A stretch of DNA of 18,485 nt from JBOGGN01 sp050744165 (GCA_050744165.1 JBOGGN010000032.1:1-18485), one strand, 5' to 3'. Shown: positions 7,853 through 14,861, counted from the stretch's first letter. Made by a program: numbers and translations. Notes: generated by a model not told the origin, from the sequence alone.

Positions 7853-8677
7853 TCAGCCGCGGCGGGTGCGACCCCGCAGCGCCGCTAGGCACAGCGACAT
7901 GCTGACGACACCAACCAGGCCGATGGCGAGGGCCGCCTTCAGCAGCGATTCCCACACCCATCCCTGGCTGACCAGAGACCGAAGACCGTCGAGCAGGTAG
8001 GTCACCGGGTTCCAGGTCGCCACCTGGCGCAGCCAGCCGCTCAGCTGGGCCTTCGGTACGTAGGACGAGGTCATGAACAGGAACGGGAAGAACAGCATGA
8101 ACATGGAATTGACCGCCGCCGGGTTCCCTGTTTTAAGGGCCACGGCGTAACCAAATCCGGCGAAGGCCAGGTTCCACGCACAGCCCATAAGAAGGAATGC
8201 CAGCACCCCGGCGGGACCGGCGGCCACATGGACACCGAGCGCCAGTGCCAGCGCCACGATGGGGACCATCAGGGTGAGCGCGATGGTCACGTCGGCCGCC
8301 ATATGCCCGATCAGGATGGCCAGTCGGCGCACCGGCGTCAGCAGCAGCCGGTCGAGATAGCCGTCTTGAATGTCGAGTACCAACGAACCGGCTCGTGACA
8401 CGCCGGTCACCCCGAGCAAGATGGCGGTCGGCATCATAAACGCCTTGATATCGAAGCCCTTGATGCCGGTTTGGGTCAGATGCTGAAGGGTGCCGATATT
8501 GACCACAAAGAAGAACACGGCGATGAATATCGGCGGGATGACCGTTTCCAGCTCTCGCGGCACCCGACGCAGGGCCCGGCCGGCGATCGAGACGACGTCC
8601 CGGCCGAAGCTCGGGGGTCGCAGGGTGACGCTGCGCCGCCCCTCGAGGCTGGCGCGGGGAAGGGTGATGGCGGTCAT
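7853..8677 (-). CDS. ABC-2 type transporter permease (DrrB-like)
   Basis: 274 residues with about six hydrophobic segments; the first is near IPPIFIAVFFFVVNIGTL. The ABC-2 signature region contains LDIQDGYLDRLLLTPVRRLAILIGH, and the C-terminal part has FLFMTSSYVPKAQLSGWLRQVATWNPVTYLLDGLR. This is the DrrB/ABC-2 pattern of drug or lipid exporters. The ATG overlaps the stop of the ATPase gene by four bases (ATGA), so the two are translationally coupled and together form an exporter. The cargo is unknown; daunorubicin resistance is only the name of the family's founding member. Confidence 0.92.
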   Translation of the reverse strand: MTAITLPRASLEGRRSVTLRPPSFGRDVVSIAGRALRRVPRELETVIPPIFIAVFFFVVNIGTLQHLTQTGIKGFDIKAFMMPTAILLGVTGVSRAGSLVLDIQDGYLDRLLLTPVRRLAILIGHMAADVTIALTLMVPIVALALALGVHVAAGPAGVLAFLLMGCAWNLAFAGFGYAVALKTGNPAAVNSMFMLFFPFLFMTSSYVPKAQLSGWLRQVATWNPVTYLLDGLRSLVSQGWVWESLLKAALAIGLVGVVSMSLCLAALRGRTRRG

Positions 8678-9753
8678 GGCTGAACCTCCGGATGATCGTT
8701 GTTGTTGGCGTCGTCGTCTGAGTCGGAATTGATGCGATTTCCTGTCAGTTCCAGGAACACGTCGTCGAGGGTCGGGGTCCGCAGCGTCAGGTGGCGCACC
8801 GGCGAGACGGTGCTCAACGCCACCGCCACCGCACCGATGGTGGCCGCCCCGTCGCTGGCCGAGATGAGCAGTTCGTCGCCGTGGACATCGACCCGGGTGA
8901 CGCCTGAAACCTGTGTCACCGCCCGGCGGGAAGACTCGGCCGCGCCGTCGACCCGCACGACGATGACGTCGTTGCCGACCCGGCGCTTCAGTTGCTCCGG
9001 AGTCCCCTCGGCGACCAGCCGGCCGCCGTTGATGATCCCGACCCGGTCGGCGAGCTGGTCGGCCTCCTCCAGGTACTGGGTGGTGAGGAAGATCGTCATT
9101 CCCAGCTCCTGGTTGAGCCGGCGCACCTCGTCCCACATACGGGCCCGGCTGACCGGGTCGAGGCCGGTGGTCGGCTCATCGAGAAACAGCACCTCGGGGT
9201 CGTGGACCAGCGCCGCGGCCAGATCGAGCCGGCGCTTCATACCCCCTGAGTAGGTCGCGATGGGGCGGCTGATGGCGTCGCCGATGTCGATCAGGCCGGC
9301 CAGCTCCTCGAGCCGCCGGGCGATGTCGGCCCGGCTCAACCCGTACAGCCGGCCTTGCAGGCGAAGCAATTGCAGGCCCGTCTGCTTCGGGTCCAGCGCT
9401 ACCTCCTGGAGAGCGACGCCAATCCGCAGGCGGACCTTTTCCGGCTGGCTACCGACGTCGTAACCGGCCACGCGGGCGGTACCGCCGCTCGGCGCCAGCA
9501 GGGTGCACAACATGCGCACCGTCGTCGATTTGCCGGCGCCGTTGGGGCCGAGAAAGCCGTAGATCTCGCCGGTGCGAATGTCCAGATCGATACGGTCGAC
9601 GGCGGTCACCGTGCCGAAAGTGCGGACCAGGCCCCGTGCCTCGATCGCGCTCGGGCGGCGGTCCTCTTCGGGGTTCTGGCGCCTTGACGCCCATGTCGTA
9701 TCCTGGTCGAGGGCGCGCCCCTCTGTGCTTCTCAGGACTTCTGCCACGCTCAT
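8674..9753 (-). CDS. ABC transporter ATP-binding protein (DrrA-like)
   Basis: 359 residues. After a 35-residue hydrophilic N-terminal tail come the Walker A motif GPNGAGKST at about residues 69-77, the signature YSGGMKRRL, Walker B LFLDEPTTGLD and the switch histidine equivalent in FLTTQYLEEA, where Gln replaces His, as is usual in this DrrA branch. The C-terminal accessory part ends in TLDDVFLELTG, a DrrA-family hallmark, followed by an Asp/Asn-rich tail. ATG 9753 is chosen because AAGGAG lies six bases upstream; an in-frame GTG at 9771 sits before that Shine-Dalgarno and is unlikely. It energises the downstream permease. Confidence 0.94.
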   Translation of the reverse strand: MSVAEVLRSTEGRALDQDTTWASRRQNPEEDRRPSAIEARGLVRTFGTVTAVDRIDLDIRTGEIYGFLGPNGAGKSTTVRMLCTLLAPSGGTARVAGYDVGSQPEKVRLRIGVALQEVALDPKQTGLQLLRLQGRLYGLSRADIARRLEELAGLIDIGDAISRPIATYSGGMKRRLDLAAALVHDPEVLFLDEPTTGLDPVSRARMWDEVRRLNQELGMTIFLTTQYLEEADQLADRVGIINGGRLVAEGTPEQLKRRVGNDVIVVRVDGAAESSRRAVTQVSGVTRVDVHGDELLISASDGAATIGAVAVALSTVSPVRHLTLRTPTLDDVFLELTGNRINSDSDDDANNNDHPEVQP

Positions 9754-9888
9754 TCTGAGCTCCTTCTGCACTTGCTGGTTGCCGATTTCGACGCCCCCGA
9801 GATCCGAAATTCATCGGTGCGGGCCGCCCGTCTTTCTGTCGTTGCTTGACCGGGTCTTCCGACGCCCCCGGACGAAGTAATCCCTACT

Positions 9889-10230
9889 ATGCACGTCGAA
9901 ACTGGACACCTTGTGACCAGTTTTCCGGCCGCTTTTCGAAATGTCCCCCCGCGCACTCACGGGATGGTGAACGGGGCGGCGAGCTTCCAGCACCCGCCCG
10001 ATACGGCGCTGTCGCCGGAGGGAAGCACCACCTACTTCGTGGCCACGGCGGCGGGCGGCCCCGCCGTGTTTCTCGACGGCGCCGGCAGTCGGGCCGTCAC
10101 GACCTTGGCGGAAGGATCACCTCTGGGATCGCCGCCGGGGATCGCGGTGGGCCACGGCCCAAAGACCGGTGGGGCTGTATGGCGCCGGTTCGGGGACCCG
10201 GGTTTGGGACCCGCGGCCCGGACGGAATAG
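9889..10230 (+). pseudogene. Possible beta-propeller (NHL/YVTN-like) remnant
   Basis: A 113-codon ORF whose middle reads DTALSPEGSTTYFV, then GGPAVFLDGAGSRAVTTLAEGSPLGSPPGIAVG. That is one blade of the repeated pattern LSPDG-x-T-x-YF / GPAVF / TLA-x-GSPL-x-x-P-x-GIAV seen in NHL- or YVTN-type propeller proteins. A working propeller needs several blades; here there is only one, and after GIAV the sequence loses the pattern. No ribosome-binding site precedes the ATG. It is best read as a truncated leftover; a small real protein cannot be excluded. Confidence 0.35.
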
Positions 10231-10235
10231 ACGTT

Positions 10236-10264
10236 TTGGATAGTGCTCGGCCGGTTCCTACGCT
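10236..10264 (+). promoter_or_regulatory. Predicted sigma70-type promoter for the DUF2510/DUF4190-type gene
   Basis: TTGGAT at 10236-10241 and TACGCT at 10259-10264 are separated by exactly 17 bases. Transcription would start near 10271, inside the palindrome that follows, and give a leader of about 40 bases. Confidence 0.45.
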
Positions 10265-10267
10265 CCA

Positions 10268-10284
10268 ATCGGCATCATGCCGAT
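10268..10284. promoter_or_regulatory. 17-bp palindrome at the predicted transcription start
   Basis: ATCGGCAT, one central C, then ATGCCGAT: a perfect 8+8 inverted repeat directly after the predicted -10 box and about 30 bases before the start codon. Position and symmetry suit an operator for a dimeric repressor; a short hairpin in the mRNA leader is the alternative. Confidence 0.45.
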
Positions 10285-10313
10285 AGACAGCCGGACGACT
10301 GAAGGAGCTCACG

Positions 10314-10847
10314 ATGCCAGCGACTCCCGCTTCCAACCGCTGGCCTGACGACAACCCGCCGGCGCCGGGATGGTGGAAGGCCAGCGACGGGCAGTGGTAT
10401 CCGCCCTCGGTGACCCCGGGCTACTCAGCCCCCGGGGCGCCGCCCCCGTCCGCCGGGTACGGGTACGGGTACGGGTATGGCTCTGGCCCGTCGGGAGCGC
10501 CTAGTGCGCCTGGTGGCTATGGGTCCTCCGGGGCGCCGGGTACATCGGGCGGGTACGGCTATGGCTTCAACCCGTACGGCCCACCGCCGAGCCAGCAGCA
10601 ATGGGGAGTTCCCGCTTGGAGCCAGCCCCAGTCGAGCGGCAACGGATTCAGCATCGCCGGAATCGTCATGGGCGCCATCGCCCTTTTGTTCGTCCCGCCG
10701 CTCTTCGGGATTCTGGGCCTCGTCTTCGGCGGCATCGGTCTCAGCAAGAAAGAGAAGCTGGCACCGGTGGCGATGATCGTCTCCGGTCTCGGCCTGGTGC
10801 TCGGGATCATCCTCGGGGTCATCGTGTTCACCGCGCTTCGCCGCTGA
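10314..10847 (+). CDS. Membrane protein with DUF2510-like N-terminus and DUF4190-like C-terminus
   Basis: 177 residues. Residues 16-31 (PAPGWWKASDGQWYPP) match the tryptophan-rich DUF2510-type segment of actinobacterial membrane proteins. Residues 40-95 are a Gly/Tyr/Pro/Ser-rich spacer including repeated GY units. Two transmembrane segments (about 112-142 and 150-174), separated by LSKKEKLAP, form a DUF4190-like hairpin. The ATG follows a strong AAGGAG with seven-base spacing. The role is unknown; such proteins are thought to sit in the cell envelope. The GGTACGGGTAC-like tandem coding for the GY run could be a site of copy-number variation. Confidence 0.85.
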   Translation: MPATPASNRWPDDNPPAPGWWKASDGQWYPPSVTPGYSAPGAPPPSAGYGYGYGYGSGPSGAPSAPGGYGSSGAPGTSGGYGYGFNPYGPPPSQQQWGVPAWSQPQSSGNGFSIAGIVMGAIALLFVPPLFGILGLVFGGIGLSKKEKLAPVAMIVSGLGLVLGIILGVIVFTALRR

Positions 10848-10914
10848 CCTGGGCGCGCAACGGCTGACCGGCCCGCGGCTCATCCCGGGGAGGGAACAGG
10901 ACAGGCCCTTTCAT

Positions 10915-10929
10915 ACGTCAAGATGACGT
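10915..10929. terminator. Inverted repeat between convergent genes, possible terminator
   Basis: ACGTCA, AGA, TGACGT: a perfect 6-bp stem with a 3-base loop, extendable by CAT/ATG with one bulge. It lies between the 3' ends of the DUF2510/DUF4190-type gene and vapC. There is no T-tract, so termination is only suggested by its placement. Confidence 0.3.
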
Positions 10930-11023
10930 GATGGGAGCACCTCGAACTCGGTCGTGGGCTCGGTCGTGGACTTGGTCCGTGCCGGTGGCCTGCACCGGCG
11001 ACGACGCCCGATCCTGGCTCGGG

Positions 11024-11422
11024 TCAGCCCGGCGCCTCGACCACGAGAGAGAGGGCGAAGGCGGCGTCGGCCATCCGGCGGTCGTAGGTGACCACGCCCC
11101 GCAAGTCGGCGCCGATCGAGCTGGCCGAGGCCAGGTGGATGGCGTCCAAGGACCGCAGCGTCGTTCCAGGCGCCAGCGTGGCCGCCTCGTCGAGCAGGAC
11201 GCGGTCGATGTTGACGTGGTCCACGCGAGCGAGCTGCCGCCTCGCCTGGGCGACCGCCGCCGGGCCGCCGGCAGCCACCGCCCGGACCACCTCGACCCGG
11301 GCGAGGGCGCTCGTCACCCGACCATCGGTGCGATGGAGGTGAAGGAAGCGGCGCAACGCGTCCGACTCGGGCTCCAGCTTCACCAGCTTCACGAGCGCCG
11401 ACGAGTCCAGGTACAACTTCAC
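11024..11422 (-). CDS. vapC: Type II toxin, PIN-domain ribonuclease (VapC family)
   Basis: 132 residues, a standard VapC length. The acidic residues of the PIN active site are visible: Asp6 in MKLYLDSSALVKL, Glu44 in ARVEVVRA, Asp93 in SLDAIHLASA and Asp114 in VTYDRRM. They coordinate Mg2+ for RNA cleavage, usually of tRNA or rRNA. The GTG start overlaps the antitoxin stop by four bases (GTGA), so toxin translation is coupled to antitoxin translation. All catalytic residues are present, so it should be functional. The RNA target is unknown. Confidence 0.92.
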   Translation of the reverse strand: MKLYLDSSALVKLVKLEPESDALRRFLHLHRTDGRVTSALARVEVVRAVAAGGPAAVAQARRQLARVDHVNIDRVLLDEAATLAPGTTLRSLDAIHLASASSIGADLRGVVTYDRRMADAAFALSLVVEAPG

Positions 11423-11685
11423 CGTTCGTCGGCGCGCATCTCGGCCAGGACTGCGGATGCGTCAACGTCGTAGTTGCCGGGCGCCTCGTCGGCCACGTCT
11501 GTGCTGTCCTCGGCGGGCGTGACCCGACCACTGGCGATCATGTCGGCCCAGGCATCGGAGGTGATGGGCACAAGGCGCGCCACCGGTCGCCCCCGGTCCG
11601 TGATCTCCAGGCTCTCGCCATGTGCGACGCGGTCCAGGTATCGACTGGCCTGCTGGCGAAGCTCACGTACCCCGATGCGATCCAT
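11419..11685 (-). CDS. Type II antitoxin, Phd/YefM family
   Basis: 88 residues. The N-terminal 41 residues (MDRIGVRELRQQASRYLDRV, then ITDRGRPVARLVPI) are the Phd/YefM DNA-binding fold, which dimerises and binds the operon's own promoter. The acidic, disordered-looking C-terminal half (TPAEDSTDVADEAPG) is the expected toxin-neutralising tail. It is the first gene of the pair, directly followed by vapC. An inverted repeat lies two bases upstream of the start codon and is the likely autoregulatory site. Confidence 0.92.
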   Translation of the reverse strand: MDRIGVRELRQQASRYLDRVAHGESLEITDRGRPVARLVPITSDAWADMIASGRVTPAEDSTDVADEAPGNYDVDASAVLAEMRADER

Positions 11686-11686
11686 A

Positions 11687-11701
11687 TGCTACATCGTAGC
11701 A
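11687..11701. promoter_or_regulatory. Inverted repeat, probable operator of the Phd/VapC operon
   Basis: TGCTAC, three bases, GTAGCA: a perfect 6+6 inverted repeat one base upstream of the antitoxin ATG on the minus strand. Phd/YefM antitoxins autoregulate by binding such palindromes with their toxins as co-repressors. Confidence 0.6.
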
Positions 11702-12036
11702 CAAGTTGCGAGCTGGCCGGTGATGAGTTGTCCGGTCCGCAGGGCCGTGGCCATAGACATCGGAATATTGAGCGGTCCGGATTAAGAGTGTGAGATTTCC
11801 CGATACGGTTCTTTGCGCTCTTGCGCTCCTGCTCCAGCAAGATGCGCTGCGCCTCATCATTTTCCTCCAGCAGCGAGTACGGACGCCAAGTGAACGCCCA
11901 CTCCACCTCCTTCTCCGTGGGCCATGGGAGGTTGTCCATCCCGGCGTCGAGCAGGCCGCCTGAAGCTGTGGTCTTGACGGCCCAGAGGGTTGTTTCGATT
12001 GTTTCGATGTGCCAGACGGCATGGTATGGTGTGGGG
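11702..12036. other. Divergent region shared by two toxin-antitoxin modules, with a protein-like scrap
   Basis: This must hold the promoters of the minus-strand Phd/VapC operon and the plus-strand Xre/RES operon. On the minus strand, about 11790-12010 reads as an uninterrupted protein-like segment containing TTLWAVKTTASGG, LPWPTEKEVEWAFTWRPYSLL and EAQRILLEQERKSAKNRIG. It then runs on into the antitoxin gene in a frame that has lost protein character. It looks like the remnant of an unrecognised gene. Confidence 0.4.
11990..12007. repeat. Tandem 9-bp repeat upstream of the Xre/RES operon
   Basis: TTGTTTCGA occurs twice with no gap (11990-11998, 11999-12007), ending 29 bases before the chosen antitoxin start. 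Xre-type antitoxins autoregulate through repeated sites near their promoter, so this is the best operator candidate. A TTGACG at 11974-11979 and a TATGGT at 12025-12030 are possible promoter elements. The latter would place transcription start at or near the GTG at 12037, giving a leaderless mRNA. Confidence 0.4.
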
Positions 12037-12552
12037 GTGCCAATCGCCCCTGCCTCACTTGCCCGCCGGGTTGAGGAACGAGCTCGGCGTGACCCAGCAT
12101 TCGCTCGGGTACTGGGCGCGATGCTCGACGCTCCGACCGCTCAGCCCGGCACCCTCGAGCTTGTTGCTTCTCGAGACCTGAACGAGCAGCGCCAAGGGGC
12201 GATCGTCCATGACTTCATTGAGGGCTCGTTGCCGACACCGAAAGTGCAGCAGCTGCTTGGACTCCGCTCCCCGCAGGCTGTCCACCGTCTTCGCAGCCGA
12301 GGGAAGCTGGCCGGCGCCCCGATCGGCAATCAGACGTGGTTCCCGGCGTGGCAGTTCGACGATGACCGACTGCGATCTGACCTTCCACGGATCCTGGCGG
12401 TGCTTGCCACGTTCTCGACCGACGTTTTCGCCGCCGACCGGATCATGCGCCTCGTCCATGATGACCTAGGCGGCCTGTCAATCGGCGAGGCGCTGCGCCG
12501 ACCAAGCACGACCGAGATCGCCTGGCGGATGCTCTCGTCGGTCGGTGCCTGA
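12037..12552 (+). CDS. Xre/MbcA/ParS-type antitoxin of a RES toxin module
   Basis: 171 residues from GTG 12037. An N-terminal helical part (about 1-50) precedes the DNA-binding segment LPTPKVQQLLGLRSPQAVHRLRSRGKLAGAPIGNQTWFPAWQFD at about residues 60-110. The C-terminal part LPRILAVLATFSTDVFAADRIMRLVHDD, then LGGLSIGEALRRPSTTEIAWRMLSS is the toxin-binding (DUF2384-like) domain. The gene order antitoxin then RES toxin, with an 8-base overlap, supports the call. Starts at GTG 12031 and ATG 12007 are also in frame; 12037 fits a leaderless transcript six bases after TATGGT. It should neutralise the RES toxin and repress its own operon. Confidence 0.8.
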   Translation: MPIAPASLARRVEERARRDPAFARVLGAMLDAPTAQPGTLELVASRDLNEQRQGAIVHDFIEGSLPTPKVQQLLGLRSPQAVHRLRSRGKLAGAPIGNQTWFPAWQFDDDRLRSDLPRILAVLATFSTDVFAADRIMRLVHDDLGGLSIGEALRRPSTTEIAWRMLSSVGA

Positions 12553-13164
12553 CCCACCCGCCGGCTACCGAGTCCCGCTACCGTGCGATCGGCCGCTCGG
12601 CCTGCGTCGTCGCCGCATCGTCGTCGGTAGCGAGCTGTGGAGGATCGACGCGGAGGAGCCCGACGGGTGGACCGGGAAGGGTTCCCGACTCCCCGTTATC
12701 GCTTCGATCCCGCCTCTGGCGCCTTCCGGGTCCGCTACGCCAGCCGCAGCCTGCTTGGCGCCGCCCGGGAGAAGTATCGGGCGTCGGGTTTCTACATCCC
12801 TGCCGACCATGCCACCCAGCGCCTGGTCAGACTGGCTGCCGTCCGGCATCTCCATGTGTTCGATCTGCGGGTCGAGCAGAACCTCGATGTGCTCAACCTC
12901 GACGACCAGATCAGCACTAGTCAGGATGACGCGGTGTGGGACACCTGCCATCACCTCGCCGACGCAGTCCGCGGCTGGTGGGACGACCTGGACGCCATCG
13001 TCTACCGGTCCCGGACGACGCCGGCGTCATCGACCAACGTTGCGTTCTTTGGCGACGACGCGTTCACCGTCGAGTCCTGGCTCCTCGCTGACCGCTTCGA
13101 TGTTCTCGCCGACCTGGTTCTGCGGCACGCCTTCACCGTCGGCTGGGGCCTGCCGCTGCGATGA
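12545..13164 (+). pseudogene. RES-domain toxin (NAD+-degrading), frameshifted
   Basis: The N-terminal part lies in one frame from GTG 12545 and contains ELWRIDAEEPDGW. The rest lies in another frame from about 12682: FPTPRYRFDPASGAFRVRYAS, LLGAARE, DLDAIVYRSR, then AFFGDDAFT and a stop at 13164. The Arg (YRFDP), Glu (AARE) and Ser (YRSR) that give the RES family its name are all present. RES toxins degrade NAD+, by phosphorolysis in the MbcT branch. One extra G in the GGG run at 12679-12681 would join the frames into about 206 residues (DGWTGKGFPTPRYRF). It overlaps its antitoxin by eight bases. Either the toxin is inactivated or the sequence has an error at the homopolymer. A shorter product from GTG 12637 would lack the N-terminal strand. 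Confidence 0.8.
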
Positions 13165-13797
13165 GCGGGCCGTGGCCGATGAACGGGCCGTGGCCACCAT
13201 CGCCGCCGGCAGCCCCTCCCTGCTCGGGAGCGTCTCGAGCCATCGTCGTGGACGGCCAGGATCACGGTCGATATCTCTTGAGAAGCGATGGCCGCGATCC
13301 GCACTGATTGGATCGGTGCCGGGAAGCGATTCTCGACGGTTTCTCGACCGATGAACGCCCGAAGGGTGGTCATGGGGGTGGGCAGATGCGACAACTCCGC
13401 CCGCCCAACAGCGCCGGCCACCACAGCGGACCTGAGCGCACCAACCGCCAGCGACGCTCGCCCTCTCTGCGAACGGTGATCTGCTCACCCTTATCGCTAG
13501 CCGCACGCCCGCGCGTTGACGCGACGATGACTCTGAAGCGATCATGCCGAGGGGCTCGCGTCCGAGGATGAGGTGCTGGGTGCTCTCGCCACGTTCGCGC
13601 GGCTCAGTCAAGATCCGCGAACCGTAATTGGTGGTCCTCGGATCTTTCATCTTTGGTGCAGGCGGGTAGCCCCCCTGACCCGCTTCGGGTGCCAGGCCCG
13701 ATGGCCGACAGGGCGGACCGGCCTTGCCGGTGCACTCGCTAACGGCACCTATGCGCCCTGGAGCGGGCGCTCCGCCGCGCCACTTCCGTACGCCTGC

Positions 13798-13965
13798 TTA
13801 CCCGAGGAGCCCGACCGCCAACAGCGCGACGCCGACGCAGACGAAGTCAATCGCGAACGCTCGTTGGTTGGCGACTGATCCCTCTCGTGCGATGAACGGC
13901 CAGCGATACTGCGCGAAAGCACAGCCAATCGCCGTGACCCCGAGGACAACCTCAAGCACCTTCAC
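13798..13965 (-). CDS. Predicted 55-aa two-segment membrane protein
   Basis: A 55-residue ORF, too short for usual cut-offs. Its sequence is MKVLEVVLGVTAIGCAFAQY, a hydrophilic link (RWPFIAREGSVANQRAF), then a second hydrophobic stretch (AIDFVCVGVALLAVGLLG). The two hydrophobic segments and the charged loop look like a genuine small membrane protein, not random reading of GC-rich DNA. The GTG start has GGGG a few bases upstream and overlaps the stop of the preceding small ORF by four bases (GTGA), the same coupling used elsewhere in this window. I do not recognise the family. Confidence 0.5.
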   Translation of the reverse strand: MKVLEVVLGVTAIGCAFAQYRWPFIAREGSVANQRAFAIDFVCVGVALLAVGLLG

Positions 13966-14159
13966 TGACCCCAATACCTACCACTCGGAAACGGCACCTC
14001 TGAGTGCGAAGCTCGACACCGTGGCCCGGCCGATGTGATTGTCAGGGATGAGGAACCGGAGGAGACGGAGCTGAGCACCGCGATCTGATGACGTACCGTT
14101 CGCAGATCCGGGCTGGTAGCCGGTTCGACCTCGCCCACCACGTCGAACCACTCGCTCAT
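13962..14159 (-). CDS. Hypothetical 65-aa protein upstream of the small membrane protein
   Basis: 65 residues from ATG 14159, beginning MSEWFDVVGEVEPATSPDL and continuing through a Ser-rich stretch. It is supported mainly by the four-base stop/start overlap with the small membrane protein gene and by a plausible N-terminus. No ribosome-binding site is evident and no family is recognised. It could be a decayed 5' part of a longer gene. Confidence 0.25.
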   Translation of the reverse strand: MSEWFDVVGEVEPATSPDLRTVRHQIAVLSSVSSGSSSLTITSAGPRCRASHSEVPFPSGRYWGQ

Positions 14160-14365
14160 CTTGGGCACGCTACGCCTTGTCGCCGAAGTGCACCCTCGAG
14201 CGGCATCGCCGCGCCCGGCCTCGAGCACGCGACGCACGGCCTTGTCTTGGCGGCGCCCTGGAAAAGCGCCAGGTCCTCATAGACCGCCTCGCCGCCACCG
14301 CCACGCCCCCCCGCCGACCCGTGGGGCTGGCGGTCTTACGTGGCGTCGACGCCTCGGACCAGGGA

Positions 14366-14395
14366 GTGTCACCAGTTACACCGTTTATGTGACAC
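14366..14395. repeat. Inverted repeat resembling a transposon end or operator
   Basis: GTGTCAC (14366-14372) and GTGACAC (14389-14395) are perfect 7-bp inverted arms, with a related GTTACAC at 14375-14381 between them. Arrays of such short half-sites occur at the ends of some actinobacterial insertion sequences, but no transposase is found beside it and no second copy was noticed in the window. Confidence 0.35.
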
Positions 14396-14528
14396 CCCCG
14401 GCCACCACCGGGGAGGTCTCATGACCGCCTCCGGGGAATTCCTATTGGCCCTTGACAGCGTCGAGGTCCTCACAAAATAACGGGACTGTTCTTGTCGGTG
14501 TTGACGCTCGCTTGCACGACTGAACCTT

Positions 14529-14583
14529 TTGAGTACCCGGCTTGAGTAGTTCCGCGGATGGCTGGCGCGGCGGCCAGGCGCAA
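14529..14583 (+). promoter_or_regulatory. Conserved 55-bp upstream element, copy A
   Basis: Begins TTGAGTACC-x-GGC, with a second TTGAGTA exactly 13 bases after the first (14529 and 14542), and ends CAGGCGCAA. The same layout occurs at 18245-18300 with one base of length difference. It ends 56 bases before the TTG start of the small secreted peptide gene. The repeated half-sites suggest a promoter with an activator-binding site. Confidence 0.6.
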
Positions 14584-14639
14584 GATGAAGGCATCGCCAT
14601 CGGAACCGATGGGATGTCCCTGATCTAAAGGAGGAAGCC

Positions 14640-14861
14640 TTGCCCAGCCAACAAACACGAACGAGCGGGATCGAAGGGCGTGCCTGGGGCCGCCTTTCGT
14701 CTCGCCCCGGCGCGACCGCAGTCCGGAGGTCCGCGCTTCGTTTTGCCGGCGCAGTAGTTGTCGCCGCCGTGCTGAGTGTCGCCATGGCCACCGTCGCCCT
14801 CGCCTACCCGCCCGACCCTTGCTCCCATGTCCCATCCGCGACTATCCACGGAGCCATGTGA
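14640..14861 (+). CDS. Small secreted or membrane-tethered peptide precursor
   Basis: 73 residues with a TTG start, five bases after a near-perfect AAAGGAGGA ribosome-binding site, which fixes the start. An Arg-rich N-terminal region (about 1-34) is followed by a hydrophobic helix (about 35-55) ending ALA, a good signal-peptidase site. Cleavage there would release an 18-residue peptide, YPPDPCSHVPSATIHGAM, with a single Cys. It could also be the stump of a longer surface protein. Its stop overlaps the ATG of the next gene by one base, so the two are coupled. No family is recognised. Confidence 0.65.
   Translation: MPSQQTRTSGIEGRAWGRLSSRPGATAVRRSALRFAGAVVVAAVLSVAMATVALAYPPDPCSHVPSATIHGAM

Larger units (their letters stand above)
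9754..10313. other. 560-bp region between exporter and DUF2510/DUF4190-type gene
   Basis: This divergent region must carry the promoter of the ABC exporter operon on the minus strand, but no convincing -35/-10 pair is visible there. On the plus strand it holds a propeller-like gene remnant, then a promoter-like pair and a palindrome ahead of the next gene; each is listed separately. Confidence 0.6.
13165..14639. other. 1.5-kb low-coding region with small ORFs and gene scraps
   Basis: No long gene with family motifs lies here. On the plus strand between 13439 and 13660 protein-like pieces occur in successive frames: PPATLALSANGDLLTLIASRTPA, and then AEGLASEDEVLGALATFARL running into SQDPRTVIGGPRIF. 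These suggest an old, frameshifted gene that I do not recognise. Two small minus-strand ORFs (13798-14159), an inverted repeat (14366-14395), a short hairpin (CCCCGG and CCGGGG at 14396-14413) and a conserved promoter element (14529-14583) complete the region. It reads as a graveyard between mobile or accessory genes. Confidence 0.5.

Noticed and set aside
12671..12682. Programmed frameshift in the RES gene
   Set aside because: No canonical slippery site is present, and RES toxins are normally single-frame.
13288..13571. Short ORFs on both strands (for example minus 13002-13424)
   Set aside because: Protein-like phrases occur on both strands, but neither shows a consistent codon-position bias or a recognisable motif, so no gene is called.
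13678..13690. ACCCG-CTT-CGGGT hairpin as part of a tRNA or structured RNA
   Set aside because: A single 5-bp stem; no cloverleaf or other arms could be found around it.
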